A stretch of DNA of 64,000 bases from contig DHCV01000035.1 in assembly GCA_002399025.1 (NCBI GenBank), positions 2,506 to 66,505 of the forward strand, in the 5' to 3' direction. The notes beneath the pieces are model-generated. The model was given only the letters and a program-made list of their open reading frames with translations, had not been told where the DNA came from and searched no databases. This document shows, piece after piece, positions 9,186-17,561 of the stretch (positions within the stretch are counted from its first letter, which is position 1; every line of letters begins with the position of its first letter). A program made the position numbers and the translations under genes. The DNA comes from Bacteroidales bacterium UBA4893 (GTDB lineage: Bacteria > Bacteroidota > Bacteroidia > Bacteroidales > P3).

Positions 9186-9884
9186 CTAAACTTGTTCTTC
9201 TGTTACTCTTAAATAGGAAATCCAAAGCAAGAAAATTGAACCCACAACACCAATAACTCTTTCAAATGGAAGAGAAATATCGGTAAGGTAGTTCATATTA
9301 AAGATAAATTCATTTAATGGCAATATTCTCTTAATGATAATAAAAAAGATGAATGCTATCATAGTAATAGCTGAAATAAGTAGTGTTACTTTAAGACCTG
9401 CATTTTTCTTATAGAATATTGAGCCAAAGAAAAGTAAAGTGTAAAGAAAAGGAGTCAACAAAAATGATTCTACTCCTTCTTTAACAATCTCCACATAGAA
9501 CTTTGGCAAAAGAGTAAAGTCAAATCCAACTCCAATTACTGAGTATAGAATTCCAAAGAATAAAGTTCCTAATATCATAAACAATGAAAGTACTATTGGG
9601 TAATAGATAAATGCTCTTACAAATACTACAAGGTATCGTTCAAAGTTGGATATAGGAAGCATTAGAATATTTGTTCTAGATGTCTTTTTATGGTATTCTT
9701 TGAAGATTGAAAATCCAAGTAGTATTAAATATAAGAATGAAAAAGAAGTGATGCCGCCACGGTTATCGGGAAGAAAGAATCCTGACAAAAGCCCCAATAC
9801 ACTTAACATCATTATATCTGTCTTTAGGTTTAATTTGAAGTCTCTTTTGCATAAACTCCAAAATCTTATTAAATTAAATTCCAT
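9186..9884 (-). CDS. ABC transporter permease-like membrane protein (paralogue B)
   Basis: A 232-residue protein with about six membrane segments. It starts MEFNLIRFWSL, exactly as the other permease in this operon (10187-10924), and the first 29 coding bases of the two genes are identical. It is presumed to form the membrane part of the transporter with the ATPase at 10936-11784. Its family is too divergent for me to name. The start codon overlaps the stop of the preceding small gene. The substrate is unknown; related YtrA-controlled systems often respond to cell-envelope stress, which is inference here. Confidence 0.7.
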   Translation of the reverse strand: MEFNLIRFWSLCKRDFKLNLKTDIMMLSVLGLLSGFFLPDNRGGITSFSFLYLILLGFSIFKEYHKKTSRTNILMLPISNFERYLVVFVRAFIYYPIVLSLFMILGTLFFGILYSVIGVGFDFTLLPKFYVEIVKEGVESFLLTPFLYTLLFFGSIFYKKNAGLKVTLLISAITMIAFIFFIIIKRILPLNEFIFNMNYLTDISLPFERVIGVVGSIFLLWISYLRVTEEQV

Positions 9885-10168
9885 TATTTGTTTCTCCCTA
9901 TTTTAATATTAATTGTATCATTTTCTACTTGAGTGGTGTCAAATGAAAAACCAGCCTCAATAAATTGCTCTTTTGTTATGTTTATATTCGAGCCCCAGTA
10001 TAAAGTTTCTAAAGATCTAAGTTGGGGGTAATCCAAGCTTCTTCTATTCTCTGCTATTTTTTCTTTGTTATTGTAATAGTATATATTATCAATCAAAACC
10101 ATGCTTATAAGAAATGTAAAAGCAAATATTATCATTAGAACTAGACTCTTTTTTAATTTTATTTTCAT
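9884..10168 (-). CDS. Small membrane-anchored protein in the ABC operon
   Basis: A 94-residue protein of unrecognised family. One N-terminal membrane segment (about 9-26) is followed by a roughly 65-residue hydrophilic domain rich in Asn and Glu, probably periplasmic. It sits between the two permease genes, 18 bases after the first, and its stop overlaps the start of the second, so it belongs to the same transcript. It may be an accessory subunit; nothing in the sequence proves this. Confidence 0.6.
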   Translation of the reverse strand: MKIKLKKSLVLMIIFAFTFLISMVLIDNIYYYNNKEKIAENRRSLDYPQLRSLETLYWGSNINITKEQFIEAGFSFDTTQVENDTINIKIGRNK

Positions 10169-10186
10169 TATTTTCTATGTATTAAA

Positions 10187-10924
10187 TTAAACTTCTCTTT
10201 CGTAATATCTAAGGTAGCTCAAGTATTGAAAGAAGATAAATATTAATGCGCTCACCATTGAGGCTATTATATAAAATACTTTTGTTCCGTAGTAAGGCAT
10301 GAAGTTGTCCACCTCAGATGAATATAATGTATATCCTAAAACCTCATCTAAGTAACCCCAAAGGTTGGTGAAAGGGATAATTCCAATAAGTATAAACAAA
10401 GGGAGAAACCAGTATTTGAAATGTGAGAAATAGTGGAGTATTGCTATTATAGGGAGTGAATATAATAGGCTAAAACAAAGAAATTTTATTAGTAATCCTA
10501 AGTTTAGAGCTTGTATAACAGGATAGTGGAATGTAGGGTTAAGAGGGTATTTTAATATTAGAAACATCGTTATGATACCTATAAAACTAAGAATAGGCAA
10601 TAGAATATATACCCTAACGAATGAGCAGAAGTACTTTTCCAATGTAGATGAAGGCAGGAGTATTTCGTTCGTTAAAGCTGATTTATTTTTGTACATATAC
10701 TGCATAAGACTACACATAGTCATTGTAAACCATAGTAAGTATTGCACGCTGACACCTGGCTTATATGAAGAATCTGACATCAGATACTTTAAATCTGTAT
10801 CAAAGGGACCCAAAATTAATGGGCTCATAATTGCAAATATGAATATAGTAAAAAGGTAATACTTCTTATATAAAATAATCTCTCTTTTCAGAAGGCTCCA
10901 AAATCTTATTAAATTAAATTCCAT
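10187..10924 (-). CDS. ABC transporter permease-like membrane protein (paralogue A)
   Basis: A 245-residue protein with about six membrane segments and the same MEFNLIRFWSLLKRE-type start as the 9186-9884 product. It follows the ATPase gene by 11 bases. The two permeases probably pair as a heterodimer with the ATPase, as in other YtrA-regulated operons. Beyond the N-terminus the paralogues differ strongly, so the identical 29 bases at their starts suggest recent local conversion or strong constraint. Confidence 0.7.
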   Translation of the reverse strand: MEFNLIRFWSLLKREIILYKKYYLFTIFIFAIMSPLILGPFDTDLKYLMSDSSYKPGVSVQYLLWFTMTMCSLMQYMYKNKSALTNEILLPSSTLEKYFCSFVRVYILLPILSFIGIITMFLILKYPLNPTFHYPVIQALNLGLLIKFLCFSLLYSLPIIAILHYFSHFKYWFLPLFILIGIIPFTNLWGYLDEVLGYTLYSSEVDNFMPYYGTKVFYIIASMVSALIFIFFQYLSYLRYYEREV

Positions 10925-10935
10925 ATCTTTATATC

Positions 10936-11784
10936 TTATTTATTAGAGTTTGGGAATATGTTCTTTATTCTTTCTTTGTTTTGGAAAACAGAATTAAAGA
11001 GTAGCTCAATGTCTATATTTGACTCTAAGTTTTCTTTGTTTTCCTTAACAAAAACATTTCCACTAATTGATTCTTCGGAATAAAGAATACCATCTTGATT
11101 TTCTTCTTCCTTTTGAACTCCAAAATAGAGTTTTGATGTAATTTCTTGGTTAGAGGCATTTAATAATATATTTCCATTATCTAAAATAATAATGCTGTCA
11201 ATCAAATTATGCAAATCTCTAACTTGGTGGGTTGAAATTATAATTGAAGTTTCCTCATTCATTGCCTTTAGAATAATTTTTCTGAACTGACTCTTTGAAG
11301 GAATATCCAAACCATTTGTTGGTTCGTCCAAAATCATAAGTTTTGCATGAGTTGCCAATCCAAAAGCAATAATCACTTTTTTTCTTGTTCCAAAAGAAAG
11401 GGATGTAAGCTTTTCTTTCTTGTTATTTATCTCAAATTCATTTAAAAATTCATCAAAATCATCCATTGAGAAGTTGGGATAAAAAACTGAATGCGTTTTA
11501 ACATAGTCTTCAATGCTCATTTTATAAACATCAAACTCTTCAGGTAAGAAAAACACATTTGAGAGGAAGCCAACTTGACGTTTTTGAGGATTATAGCCCA
11601 TAACTTCAATTTTGCCACTGTCAGGAAATAATAATCCAGCAATTTGCTTCAAAAGAGTTGTTTTCCCAGTGCCATTTTTACCCAAAAGACCATGAATATA
11701 GCCTTTTTCTATGTTCAAATTCACATTATTTATTACAAGTTTATTCCTCTTGTAAGAAAAGTTTAAATCATTTATTTTAATCAT
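10936..11784 (-). CDS. ABC transporter ATP-binding protein, YtrB-like
   Basis: A 282-residue ATPase driving the transporter encoded by the next genes. It has Walker A (LLGKNGTGKTTLLK, about residue 34), a degenerate signature LSFGTRKKV in place of LSGGQ (about 128), Walker B LMILDEPTNGLD and a switch STHQ. The C-terminal 70 residues are a non-conserved acidic extension. It is the first gene of the operon, with a canonical promoter (11816-11845) and a likely GntR operator over the start site. The altered signature is common in this subfamily and need not mean inactivity. Confidence 0.88.
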   Translation of the reverse strand: MIKINDLNFSYKRNKLVINNVNLNIEKGYIHGLLGKNGTGKTTLLKQIAGLLFPDSGKIEVMGYNPQKRQVGFLSNVFFLPEEFDVYKMSIEDYVKTHSVFYPNFSMDDFDEFLNEFEINNKKEKLTSLSFGTRKKVIIAFGLATHAKLMILDEPTNGLDIPSKSQFRKIILKAMNEETSIIISTHQVRDLHNLIDSIIILDNGNILLNASNQEITSKLYFGVQKEEENQDGILYSEESISGNVFVKENKENLESNIDIELLFNSVFQNKERIKNIFPNSNK

Positions 11785-11790
11785 TGTTAT

Positions 11791-11814
11791 AGTGTGTTAG
11801 TTTATTAATACACT
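11791..11814. promoter_or_regulatory. Likely operator of the YtrA-type GntR regulator
   Basis: AGTGTGTTA (11791-11799), 6 bases, TAATACACT (11806-11814): arms match at 8 of 9 positions. It covers the predicted transcription start just downstream of the minus-strand -7 box. The AGTGT...ACACT form resembles YtrA-subfamily sites, and the regulator gene lies in the controlled operon. Confidence 0.7.
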
Positions 11815-11815
11815 G

Positions 11816-11845
11816 CAAAAGTACAACACAAAACTTATTTGTCAA
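11816..11845 (-). promoter_or_regulatory. Promoter of the ABC/GntR/GIN operon
   Basis: Minus strand: TTG (11845-11843), 19 bases, TACTTTTG (11823-11816), directly abutting the operator. Confidence 0.85.
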
Positions 11846-11977
11846 GTGTTTTAACATACTTTAACTCTTTTCTGCCTTAAATTAAGAATTAGAGTTTGTA
11901 ATTATAGCTTAGTTTTAGTTGAAAAAAGGGAAATAGTTTCTTAAATTTGATTTTTAGAAAAAAGAAGGGATATAATT

Positions 11978-12175
11978 GAAAATATATGCCGACTTTTTGA
12001 AAATATATCCATCATATTTTCATTTATGATGGACATATTTCCAAATATAAAGGACTTATTTTTCATTATGATTGACTTTTTTCTAAGAGAATAGCATTTT
12101 TCTAAATCCTTATTTTAAGAAAATAGAATAAGGAGTTAGGAAATTAAAACAAGGTTTTAGAAAACTAAAATGAGG
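11978..12175. repeat. Phased dyad array I (21-bp period)
   Basis: About five AT-rich units are centred near 11989, 12010, 12031, 12052 and 12073. The best is a perfect dyad, GAAAATAT, 7 bases, ATATTTTC (11999-12021). A second group of 21-bp units ends in AAGG or GAGG at 12133, 12154 and 12175 and contains the dyad TAAAAC-aag-GTTTTA centred on 12152. The two groups are not in the same register here. No coding potential seen; 11846-11977 holds nothing else recognised. Confidence 0.65.
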
Positions 12176-12193
12176 AGATAATTTTTTCAAAAT

Positions 12194-12232
12194 AAAAAAA
12201 GCCTTCGACATTAAAAAAATAATGCGAAGGCT
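12194..12232 (-). terminator. Rho-independent terminator of the T9SS cargo gene
   Basis: AGCCTTCG...CGAAGGCT (8-bp outer stem at 12200-12207 and 12225-12232, with an inner CATT/AATG) lies 45 bases past the stop, with a T run on the minus strand. Confidence 0.85.
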
Positions 12233-12276
12233 AATCAATTAAATAAATTATTACCAAAAAAGTGGTATCTTATGTT

Positions 12277-13008
12277 TTAGTGTTTAACAATTAGTTTTTT
12301 TGTTGCAATTGTTTTTCCATCTCCAATAATTGAGTAGAAATAAACTCCATTTGGCAAATCATAAGTGTTGATTGTTTGTTTTCCTTTAGAAGAAGAACTT
12401 AATTGAATTGTCTTTAATTCTTTTCCAATCATATTTCTTAGAACTAATGTTACTTGTCTGTAGTTTGAAGGTAGTGAGTAGTTGATTGTTGCACTTTGAA
12501 CAGCAGGATTAGGATATGCTTCCAAAGTCAAAGTATTATTTTTTATAGGTTTAGGAAGAGAAATATCTGAATTACTATATAGAACAATAAATGATTGTAA
12601 TGATTGAAGGGATATTGGGTCAACCAAATGAATTCTAGCTATACTTGGTGCATCACTTGTGTAGGTATATTGTAAATCGAAAGATGTATATTCAACATTT
12701 GGAACCAACTCAATAATATTTTGAGGGATTGTATCTGTAACACAATTGTCATCAAAACACATAAATAATGATGCTGTTGGGTTTAGCATAATGTCTTGCC
12801 TATAAACCCTTGCGTTGATTGTTTCAGATGTTATATTTTTAAAATGTATATAATCTATTAGAATTTCTTCACGTCCGGTGGGTAATACATTAATCTTGAC
12901 TGTGTCAGTAAATACTTCACCATTATAGGAGAATTCAAAACTTTGCTGTGCTTTTAAACCTAATGAAAGACTTAAAAGAATTGTTAAAAGGATGTATATT
13001 TTTTTCAT
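12277..13008 (-). CDS. Secreted protein with T9SS type A sorting domain
   Basis: A 243-residue protein with a signal peptide (about 1-20, ending LKAQ) and a C-terminal sorting domain of about 80 residues (EAYPNPAVQSATINYSLP ... LPNGVYFYSI ... TKKLIVKH). It is therefore predicted to cross the outer membrane through the type IX system and be anchored or released at the surface. The middle region (about 21-160) matches nothing I recognise and contains one close Cys pair (FDDNCV region). It has its own promoter (13033-13040) and a strong terminator, so it is monocistronic. porT in this window supports a working T9SS. Confidence 0.85.
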   Translation of the reverse strand: MKKIYILLTILLSLSLGLKAQQSFEFSYNGEVFTDTVKINVLPTGREEILIDYIHFKNITSETINARVYRQDIMLNPTASLFMCFDDNCVTDTIPQNIIELVPNVEYTSFDLQYTYTSDAPSIARIHLVDPISLQSLQSFIVLYSNSDISLPKPIKNNTLTLEAYPNPAVQSATINYSLPSNYRQVTLVLRNMIGKELKTIQLSSSSKGKQTINTYDLPNGVYFYSIIGDGKTIATKKLIVKH

Positions 13009-13032
13009 TTTCTTTTTTATTTATTGATGCTG

Positions 13033-13040
13033 CAAATATA
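13033..13040 (-). promoter_or_regulatory. -7 box of the T9SS cargo gene (TATATTTG)
   Basis: Minus-strand TATATTTG 25 bases before the start codon fits TAnnTTTG. The -33 region has no clear TTG. Confidence 0.65.
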
Positions 13041-13121
13041 CAATAAATTGTTTTTTTACAGAATTATTTGTACTATTTTTTAAATTTTTAGACAATAAAT
13101 CCCCTAAAATCTTACAGCAAA

Positions 13122-13979
13122 CTAAAGATGAATTTCATTTACTTGAATAACCTCTTTGGTTTGAGCATCTGTAACAAAAACAACTACAGTGCATTTAGAA
13201 ATATCTTTAATGTCTGGGTCCACATCAATTAGATAATTTTTTCGAAGAATAGTGCCGTTTGTAACTCCAGTAATGCTTAATGAATAGTCTATAAGTCCAT
13301 TATTGCGTAAAACATGATTAAACTCATAGTCATTTATCTTTGGAGTTGCTCCAAAATTAGGGTCTGAATTATATTGAACTCCAACTATTCCACTTTCCAA
13401 AACAACAACATTCATAAGCAAAGGGGAAGAATAGTCTTTAAGGAATACATTCTCGGTGCTAACCAAAATCTGCTTATCCTCTAAGCGATATTCAGCTCCA
13501 AGATTAATATTCATAATATGTTCTTGAGAATTTATGGCATTTTGAATTTCACTATCCCAATTTGCATCCCCGACAGTATAGGCTGCTCCTATTTTCTTCC
13601 TATTGATTAAACCAGTTGGCAAGGAAGTACATCCAAATTCAGTTGCCCATCTTTCCCCATATTCTGTTCTAAAATCAATATAATCATTTCCTGATGAAGG
13701 ATTGGCAAAAGCGGTTGAATGAACAGCCATTATAACTAATTGCTCCCCATATTTTGAAATCATTTCTGTTGCTTTTGCAGCTGCTCTTGGGCAATTTACA
13801 CATTTCCAGCCAGTGTAATCTTCAAGAATAATTTTCTGAACATTCTCTGTTTTGGTAATTGGAGTTGTTTCAGACGTTTGTCCTTTTGGGAAAACTAATC
13901 TTTCATCCTCTTCAATAGTATCGCAACTAACCCAGATTAGAGGAAGTAATAATGTCAGTAAAAATATTATCTTTTTCAT
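13122..13979 (-). CDS. Omp28-related lipoprotein
   Basis: A 285-residue putative lipoprotein (lipobox WVSC at residue 19). The N-terminal half matches Omp28-family proteins: a thioredoxin-like fold with DYTGWKCVNCPRAA containing a CxxC (about residues 59-62), and AVHSTAFANPS downstream. The C-terminal half is beta-rich. The CxxC suggests thiol chemistry or adhesion-related roles known for the family, but the substrate is unknown. It is the last gene of a set transcribed after TlpA-like and DUF6029 genes, an order often conserved in Bacteroidota. Confidence 0.85.
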   Translation of the reverse strand: MKKIIFLLTLLLPLIWVSCDTIEEDERLVFPKGQTSETTPITKTENVQKIILEDYTGWKCVNCPRAAAKATEMISKYGEQLVIMAVHSTAFANPSSGNDYIDFRTEYGERWATEFGCTSLPTGLINRKKIGAAYTVGDANWDSEIQNAINSQEHIMNINLGAEYRLEDKQILVSTENVFLKDYSSPLLMNVVVLESGIVGVQYNSDPNFGATPKINDYEFNHVLRNNGLIDYSLSITGVTNGTILRKNYLIDVDPDIKDISKCTVVVFVTDAQTKEVIQVNEIHL

Positions 13980-14032
13980 CTTTCTTTATTATTTTTGATA
14001 TTTACCATTTATCAATAACCATTAACCATTAT

Positions 14033-15733
14033 TTAAAAGCTACTTGTAATGGTTGCAAACAATCCATTTGAGGCTGGGATTGGTCTACAAACTCCTCCAA
14101 TACAAATTATACCTTCTCTTTGTTTTCCATAACTTAATTGTACTCTTGTTGTTCCTTTGTTATATCCAACAGAAAAATTATAGTAGTGAACTTTTTCTCC
14201 TTCAAGTTTTCCGTAGTTCCATTGATCTGTTGCAGCAACAAAAAATCTTCCTCCCAAATTATATTCAATTGTTCCTTGTATCCAATCTCCAGCAGCCCAA
14301 TCGCCATAATTTTGTTCAGTAAGAAGGAGCTGAACCTCATATCTTAGGGAGCTTCTATTTTTAAGTCTTTGTGTTAGGTCAGCAGCAAATACATTCGCAT
14401 AAACAAATTTCTCTCCTGGGTGCCCATTTGCAATTGGATTAAATGATTGATAGGAATACATAAGGTTGAGCTTAAAGTCTGAATTAAGTTTCTTCCCTAA
14501 TTCAAAATTCAATTCCTCATAATATAATTCATCTCCTGCCTTAAAGAAAGAGGACGTGTAACCTTGAGTTCCTTCATAATTACCAGCTGGGTTCAAAGGA
14601 ACATATTCTTTATCTAAGGCGTTTGCTCTTGAATAGTTAAACTTAAGGTCAGCACCATACTTGCCTCCTAAAAAAGAATTCTTCTTTAACTTATATATAA
14701 TATCTGCCTGAACTCCCATTTCTCCATTAACCTGTGTTGCATAGGGATACATTGCAAAAAGCGAATAAGAGTGTTGTCGAGTTAGGGCTGGAAGATAATT
14801 AACATTAAGCATGTTTCCTGTTTCTCCCCTTCTTGACTTATAGCTCATATTATCTATTCTCTTTGCAGAAACATTAATCCCTAATCCTTTTGCAGCATAA
14901 CCTAAAGATAAATAGGCTGCTTCACCCTCATTGAATATATATCCATTTACTGCATTAGGGTCTTGTCCTTTCTTTGCATATTCAGCATTCAAATTGAATG
15001 CCTTGTAGGACATTTGCACTCTTGCAGCTCCAGAACCAATATTTTCTGGTAGGGTAAGTTTGAAATTATCGCCGGTTGAAGGCTCAATAATAAATCTTTC
15101 CTCAGCTTTATCGAACACACTAACAAAACTACCTCCAACAATAACTTGTAATGGGGATGCTTCAAATTTCTTAATCAGTGAATTTATTGAAACCTCAGCA
15201 TCAACTCCACGCACCAAACCAAAACTCTCATTTTCCCAAATCTTTTCCCAATAATAACGTTGTTTACCAATTACTCCCTTTAGTGCAACTCCTCTGAATG
15301 GACGTGCAATAATCTTTAATCCATCCATTGCATTGTCCAATCCAAGATTTCTCTCTTCATAGGAACGGAAAATCAAACCATTACCAAATTGTTCATAGAA
15401 GTTACCCGCAGTTATTTCTAAATAATCTTTCTTGTAGGAAGCAAATCTATAAGCAAGACCTGCTCCTTTGTATTGTTTGTCAAATCCAAGAATTGGATTA
15501 AGATATGCTTCAAAGCGAACTCCTGCAGAAAAATCTCCATTGGTGTAAAGAATATTGGTAAATGCATTCATTAGAAACTTTTCACTAACCTTCTCTGCTC
15601 CAATTACTGAATCTTCCTTAGAAACCTGTGCATCCATTTGAAAGTTTCCTGTTACCTTTCCTCCAAAAATATCTTGTGAAAAAACATTTAAAGAATATGT
15701 GATAAGTAACAAGACTATTAATAATCTCTTCAT
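14033..15733 (-). CDS. DUF6029-type outer-membrane protein
   Basis: A 566-residue protein with a signal peptide (about 1-20, ending NVFSQ) and a long run of alternating amphipathic strands ending ASNGLFATITSSF, consistent with a large outer-membrane barrel. I place it in the DUF6029 group from this layout and from its neighbours, the TlpA-like thioredoxin 1 base upstream and Omp28-like lipoprotein downstream, a recurrent trio. The function is unknown; linkage with two CxxC proteins suggests a shared envelope thiol process, which is inference. Confidence 0.7.
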   Translation of the reverse strand: MKRLLIVLLLITYSLNVFSQDIFGGKVTGNFQMDAQVSKEDSVIGAEKVSEKFLMNAFTNILYTNGDFSAGVRFEAYLNPILGFDKQYKGAGLAYRFASYKKDYLEITAGNFYEQFGNGLIFRSYEERNLGLDNAMDGLKIIARPFRGVALKGVIGKQRYYWEKIWENESFGLVRGVDAEVSINSLIKKFEASPLQVIVGGSFVSVFDKAEERFIIEPSTGDNFKLTLPENIGSGAARVQMSYKAFNLNAEYAKKGQDPNAVNGYIFNEGEAAYLSLGYAAKGLGINVSAKRIDNMSYKSRRGETGNMLNVNYLPALTRQHSYSLFAMYPYATQVNGEMGVQADIIYKLKKNSFLGGKYGADLKFNYSRANALDKEYVPLNPAGNYEGTQGYTSSFFKAGDELYYEELNFELGKKLNSDFKLNLMYSYQSFNPIANGHPGEKFVYANVFAADLTQRLKNRSSLRYEVQLLLTEQNYGDWAAGDWIQGTIEYNLGGRFFVAATDQWNYGKLEGEKVHYYNFSVGYNKGTTRVQLSYGKQREGIICIGGVCRPIPASNGLFATITSSF

Positions 15734-15734
15734 A

Positions 15735-16256
15735 CTATTTTACTTCTTCTCCATTAAGAATTTTCTTGTAAACCTCAATTAAGTTTTCCTCATCTCCAGG
15801 AGCATACCCAACATGTTGCCAAACAATCTCTCCTTTTTCATTTACAATAAAAGTATGAGGAGGATTATTCACACCTAAAGCTCTTTTTAACTCAGAGTTT
15901 TGGTCTAACATAACTTCATAATCCCAATCAGAACCGCTAACAAGTGGCTTAACCTTTGGACAAGTACGTGCATCATCAATAGAAACTGCATAAATCTTAA
16001 TACCTGTCTCAGTTTGCCATTCCTCATATAGTTCTGCCATTGTGTTAAGTTCCATTAGACAAGGCTTACACCATGTTGCCCAAAAACAAATAACAAATGG
16101 TTTGCCGTCATTAGAAAATTCGGAAGCTTTTATGGGTTTTCCTTCTAAAGTATTGACTGTTATTGAAGGAAGTATGGATTTGAACGTACTACTTTGTGCA
16201 TAAATCGATAATGTACTAATCATTACTGCTACAAAGATTAATAAGAACTTTTTCAT
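15735..16256 (-). CDS. TlpA/ResA-like periplasmic thioredoxin
   Basis: A 173-residue exported thioredoxin-fold protein. A signal peptide (ending IYAQ) precedes an AhpC/TSA-Redoxin domain with the active site FWATWCKPCLMEL (CxxC near residues 57-60) and the cis-proline region NNPPHTF near 130. It probably reduces periplasmic disulfides. The stop lies 1 base from the start of the DUF6029 gene, so the two are tightly coupled; the polyprenyl synthase gene ends 33 bases upstream. Possible targets include the CxxC lipoprotein of the same operon or cytochrome c apoproteins. Confidence 0.9.
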   Translation of the reverse strand: MKKFLLIFVAVMISTLSIYAQSSTFKSILPSITVNTLEGKPIKASEFSNDGKPFVICFWATWCKPCLMELNTMAELYEEWQTETGIKIYAVSIDDARTCPKVKPLVSGSDWDYEVMLDQNSELKRALGVNNPPHTFIVNEKGEIVWQHVGYAPGDEENLIEVYKKILNGEEVK

Positions 16257-16289
16257 GTTTGTGCTATTAAATTTATGTTATAATTATTT

Positions 16290-17270
16290 TTAATTCTCTC
16301 TTTTTGCTGAGGAGTGTAGCAATTCAATTAAACTGCTTTTAGCATCAGTATCTTTATATCTATTCAGTTGGATTTCGGCTAAATTACAAAACATCATCAC
16401 CTTTTCTTCAGCCCTATCAACAAAACCTTCATCCCTAACTCTATTTATTAAATTAAGAATATCTTTCTCCTTTTTATTATCCTGCTTAATAAAGTTCAAA
16501 ATCTCTTCTCTATCCTTTTGCGAAGATTCATTTAAAAGGAAAATAAGTGGAAGTGTGATTTTCTTTTCTTTAATGTCATTTCCAAAAGGCTTTCCTGTAT
16601 TAAATTCTGGGAAGTAATCCAAGATATCATCTCTTATCTGGAATGCCAACCCCATATAATATCCAAATGACTTCAAGCTCTGAATATCTTCAGTTTCTGC
16701 TCCCGCACTCATTGCTCCAATTTCAGCAGCCACCTCCATCATTGCTGCTGTCTTATTGCTAATAACCTTAAAATAACTCTCCTCACTATAATCCAATCTC
16801 TCTGAAACATCTTTCTGCATTAATTCTCCCAATGGAAGATTGCTTGTAATCTTAGCTAAAGTCGGTAAGAGTTTGAAATCACTTTCTGTTTCAATTACTT
16901 CTAAGCATTTCCCATAAATATAATCTCCGTAAAGAACCGCTGCATTATTCCCCCATATAAAATTCAAGGTTTCCTTCCCTCTTCTTTTCTCGCTATCGTC
17001 AATAACATCATCATGTATTAGTGATGCAGTGTGAATAAGTTCTAAAATTAAAGCACATCTAATGGTTTGGCTCGTTACTCCCTTTGTTATCTTTGCAGAA
17101 AGGAAGGTAAGAATTGGACGTATTTTTTTGCCTGATTGTTTAAGAATGTATTCAGAAATATCATCTATAAAAAAGCCTTCCAAAGAAACGCTTTCGGAAA
17201 AACGTTTATCAAAAAGCTCCAAATAATCACGTATTGGGTGTGTTATATTTTTTAAATCCATTTCCTTCAA
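16290..17270 (-). CDS. Polyprenyl diphosphate synthase
   Basis: A 326-residue trans-prenyltransferase making long-chain isoprenoid diphosphate, most likely the menaquinone side chain. It has the first Asp-rich motif HDDVIDDSEKRRG (about residues 87-99), a GDYIYGK segment, and the second motif QIRDDILDYF (about 211-220). The product chain length cannot be set from sequence alone. The start at 17270 or ATG 17261 is open. A canonical promoter lies at 17282-17311. Menaquinone would feed the sdh and nrf systems encoded in this window. Confidence 0.92.
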   Translation of the reverse strand: MKEMDLKNITHPIRDYLELFDKRFSESVSLEGFFIDDISEYILKQSGKKIRPILTFLSAKITKGVTSQTIRCALILELIHTASLIHDDVIDDSEKRRGKETLNFIWGNNAAVLYGDYIYGKCLEVIETESDFKLLPTLAKITSNLPLGELMQKDVSERLDYSEESYFKVISNKTAAMMEVAAEIGAMSAGAETEDIQSLKSFGYYMGLAFQIRDDILDYFPEFNTGKPFGNDIKEKKITLPLIFLLNESSQKDREEILNFIKQDNKKEKDILNLINRVRDEGFVDRAEEKVMMFCNLAEIQLNRYKDTDAKSSLIELLHSSAKREN

Positions 17271-17281
17271 AAATAAGATTA

Positions 17282-17311
17282 CAAAAGTACTACAAATTTT
17301 GTATTTAACAA
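17282..17311 (-). promoter_or_regulatory. Promoter of the polyprenyl synthase operon
   Basis: Minus strand: TTG (17311-17309), 19 bases, TACTTTTG (17289-17282). Confidence 0.8.
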
Positions 17312-17335
17312 TTATTGTGCCTTTTTTATGTCCTT

Positions 17336-17440
17336 TTTAGTAAAAATTAAACGCCGACTTTTAAAATTTTTATCTGAGATAATTTATTTTTTCTCTGAGA
17401 TAATTTTATTTAAGTCTCGTTTAATTTCGCTTAACCTTTA
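17336..17440. repeat. Phased dyad array II (21-bp period)
   Basis: Five consecutive 21-bp units (17336-17440). Clearest dyad: TTATC-tga-GATAA centred on 17376, with a near copy CTC-tga-GATAA centred on 17397, exactly 21 bases on. The first unit carries ATTAAACGCCG, like the AAAC half-sites of array III. It lies between divergent promoters. Confidence 0.65.
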
Positions 17441-17443
17441 TAT

Positions 17444-17451
17444 TATTTTTG
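17444..17451 (+). promoter_or_regulatory. -7 box of the radical SAM operon (TATTTTTG)
   Basis: TATTTTTG about 110 bases before the ATG at 17562. A weaker GATATTTG at 17539 is closer. Either excludes the TTG at 17544 as start if 17539 is used. Confidence 0.55.
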
Positions 17452-17561
17452 CAGTTCTAATCCTCAATTTGACAAAAGTTCTCAAATAAAACTTTCATAT
17501 AAAGATATAATTTCTTTTCGTTTCTAATCGTTTTTATTGATATTTGCAAAAAATTACGATT

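Noticed and set aside
9856..10924. 29-bp repeat as a mobile element
   Set aside because: Both copies encode the in-frame start of a permease, so coding constraint or conversion is simpler.
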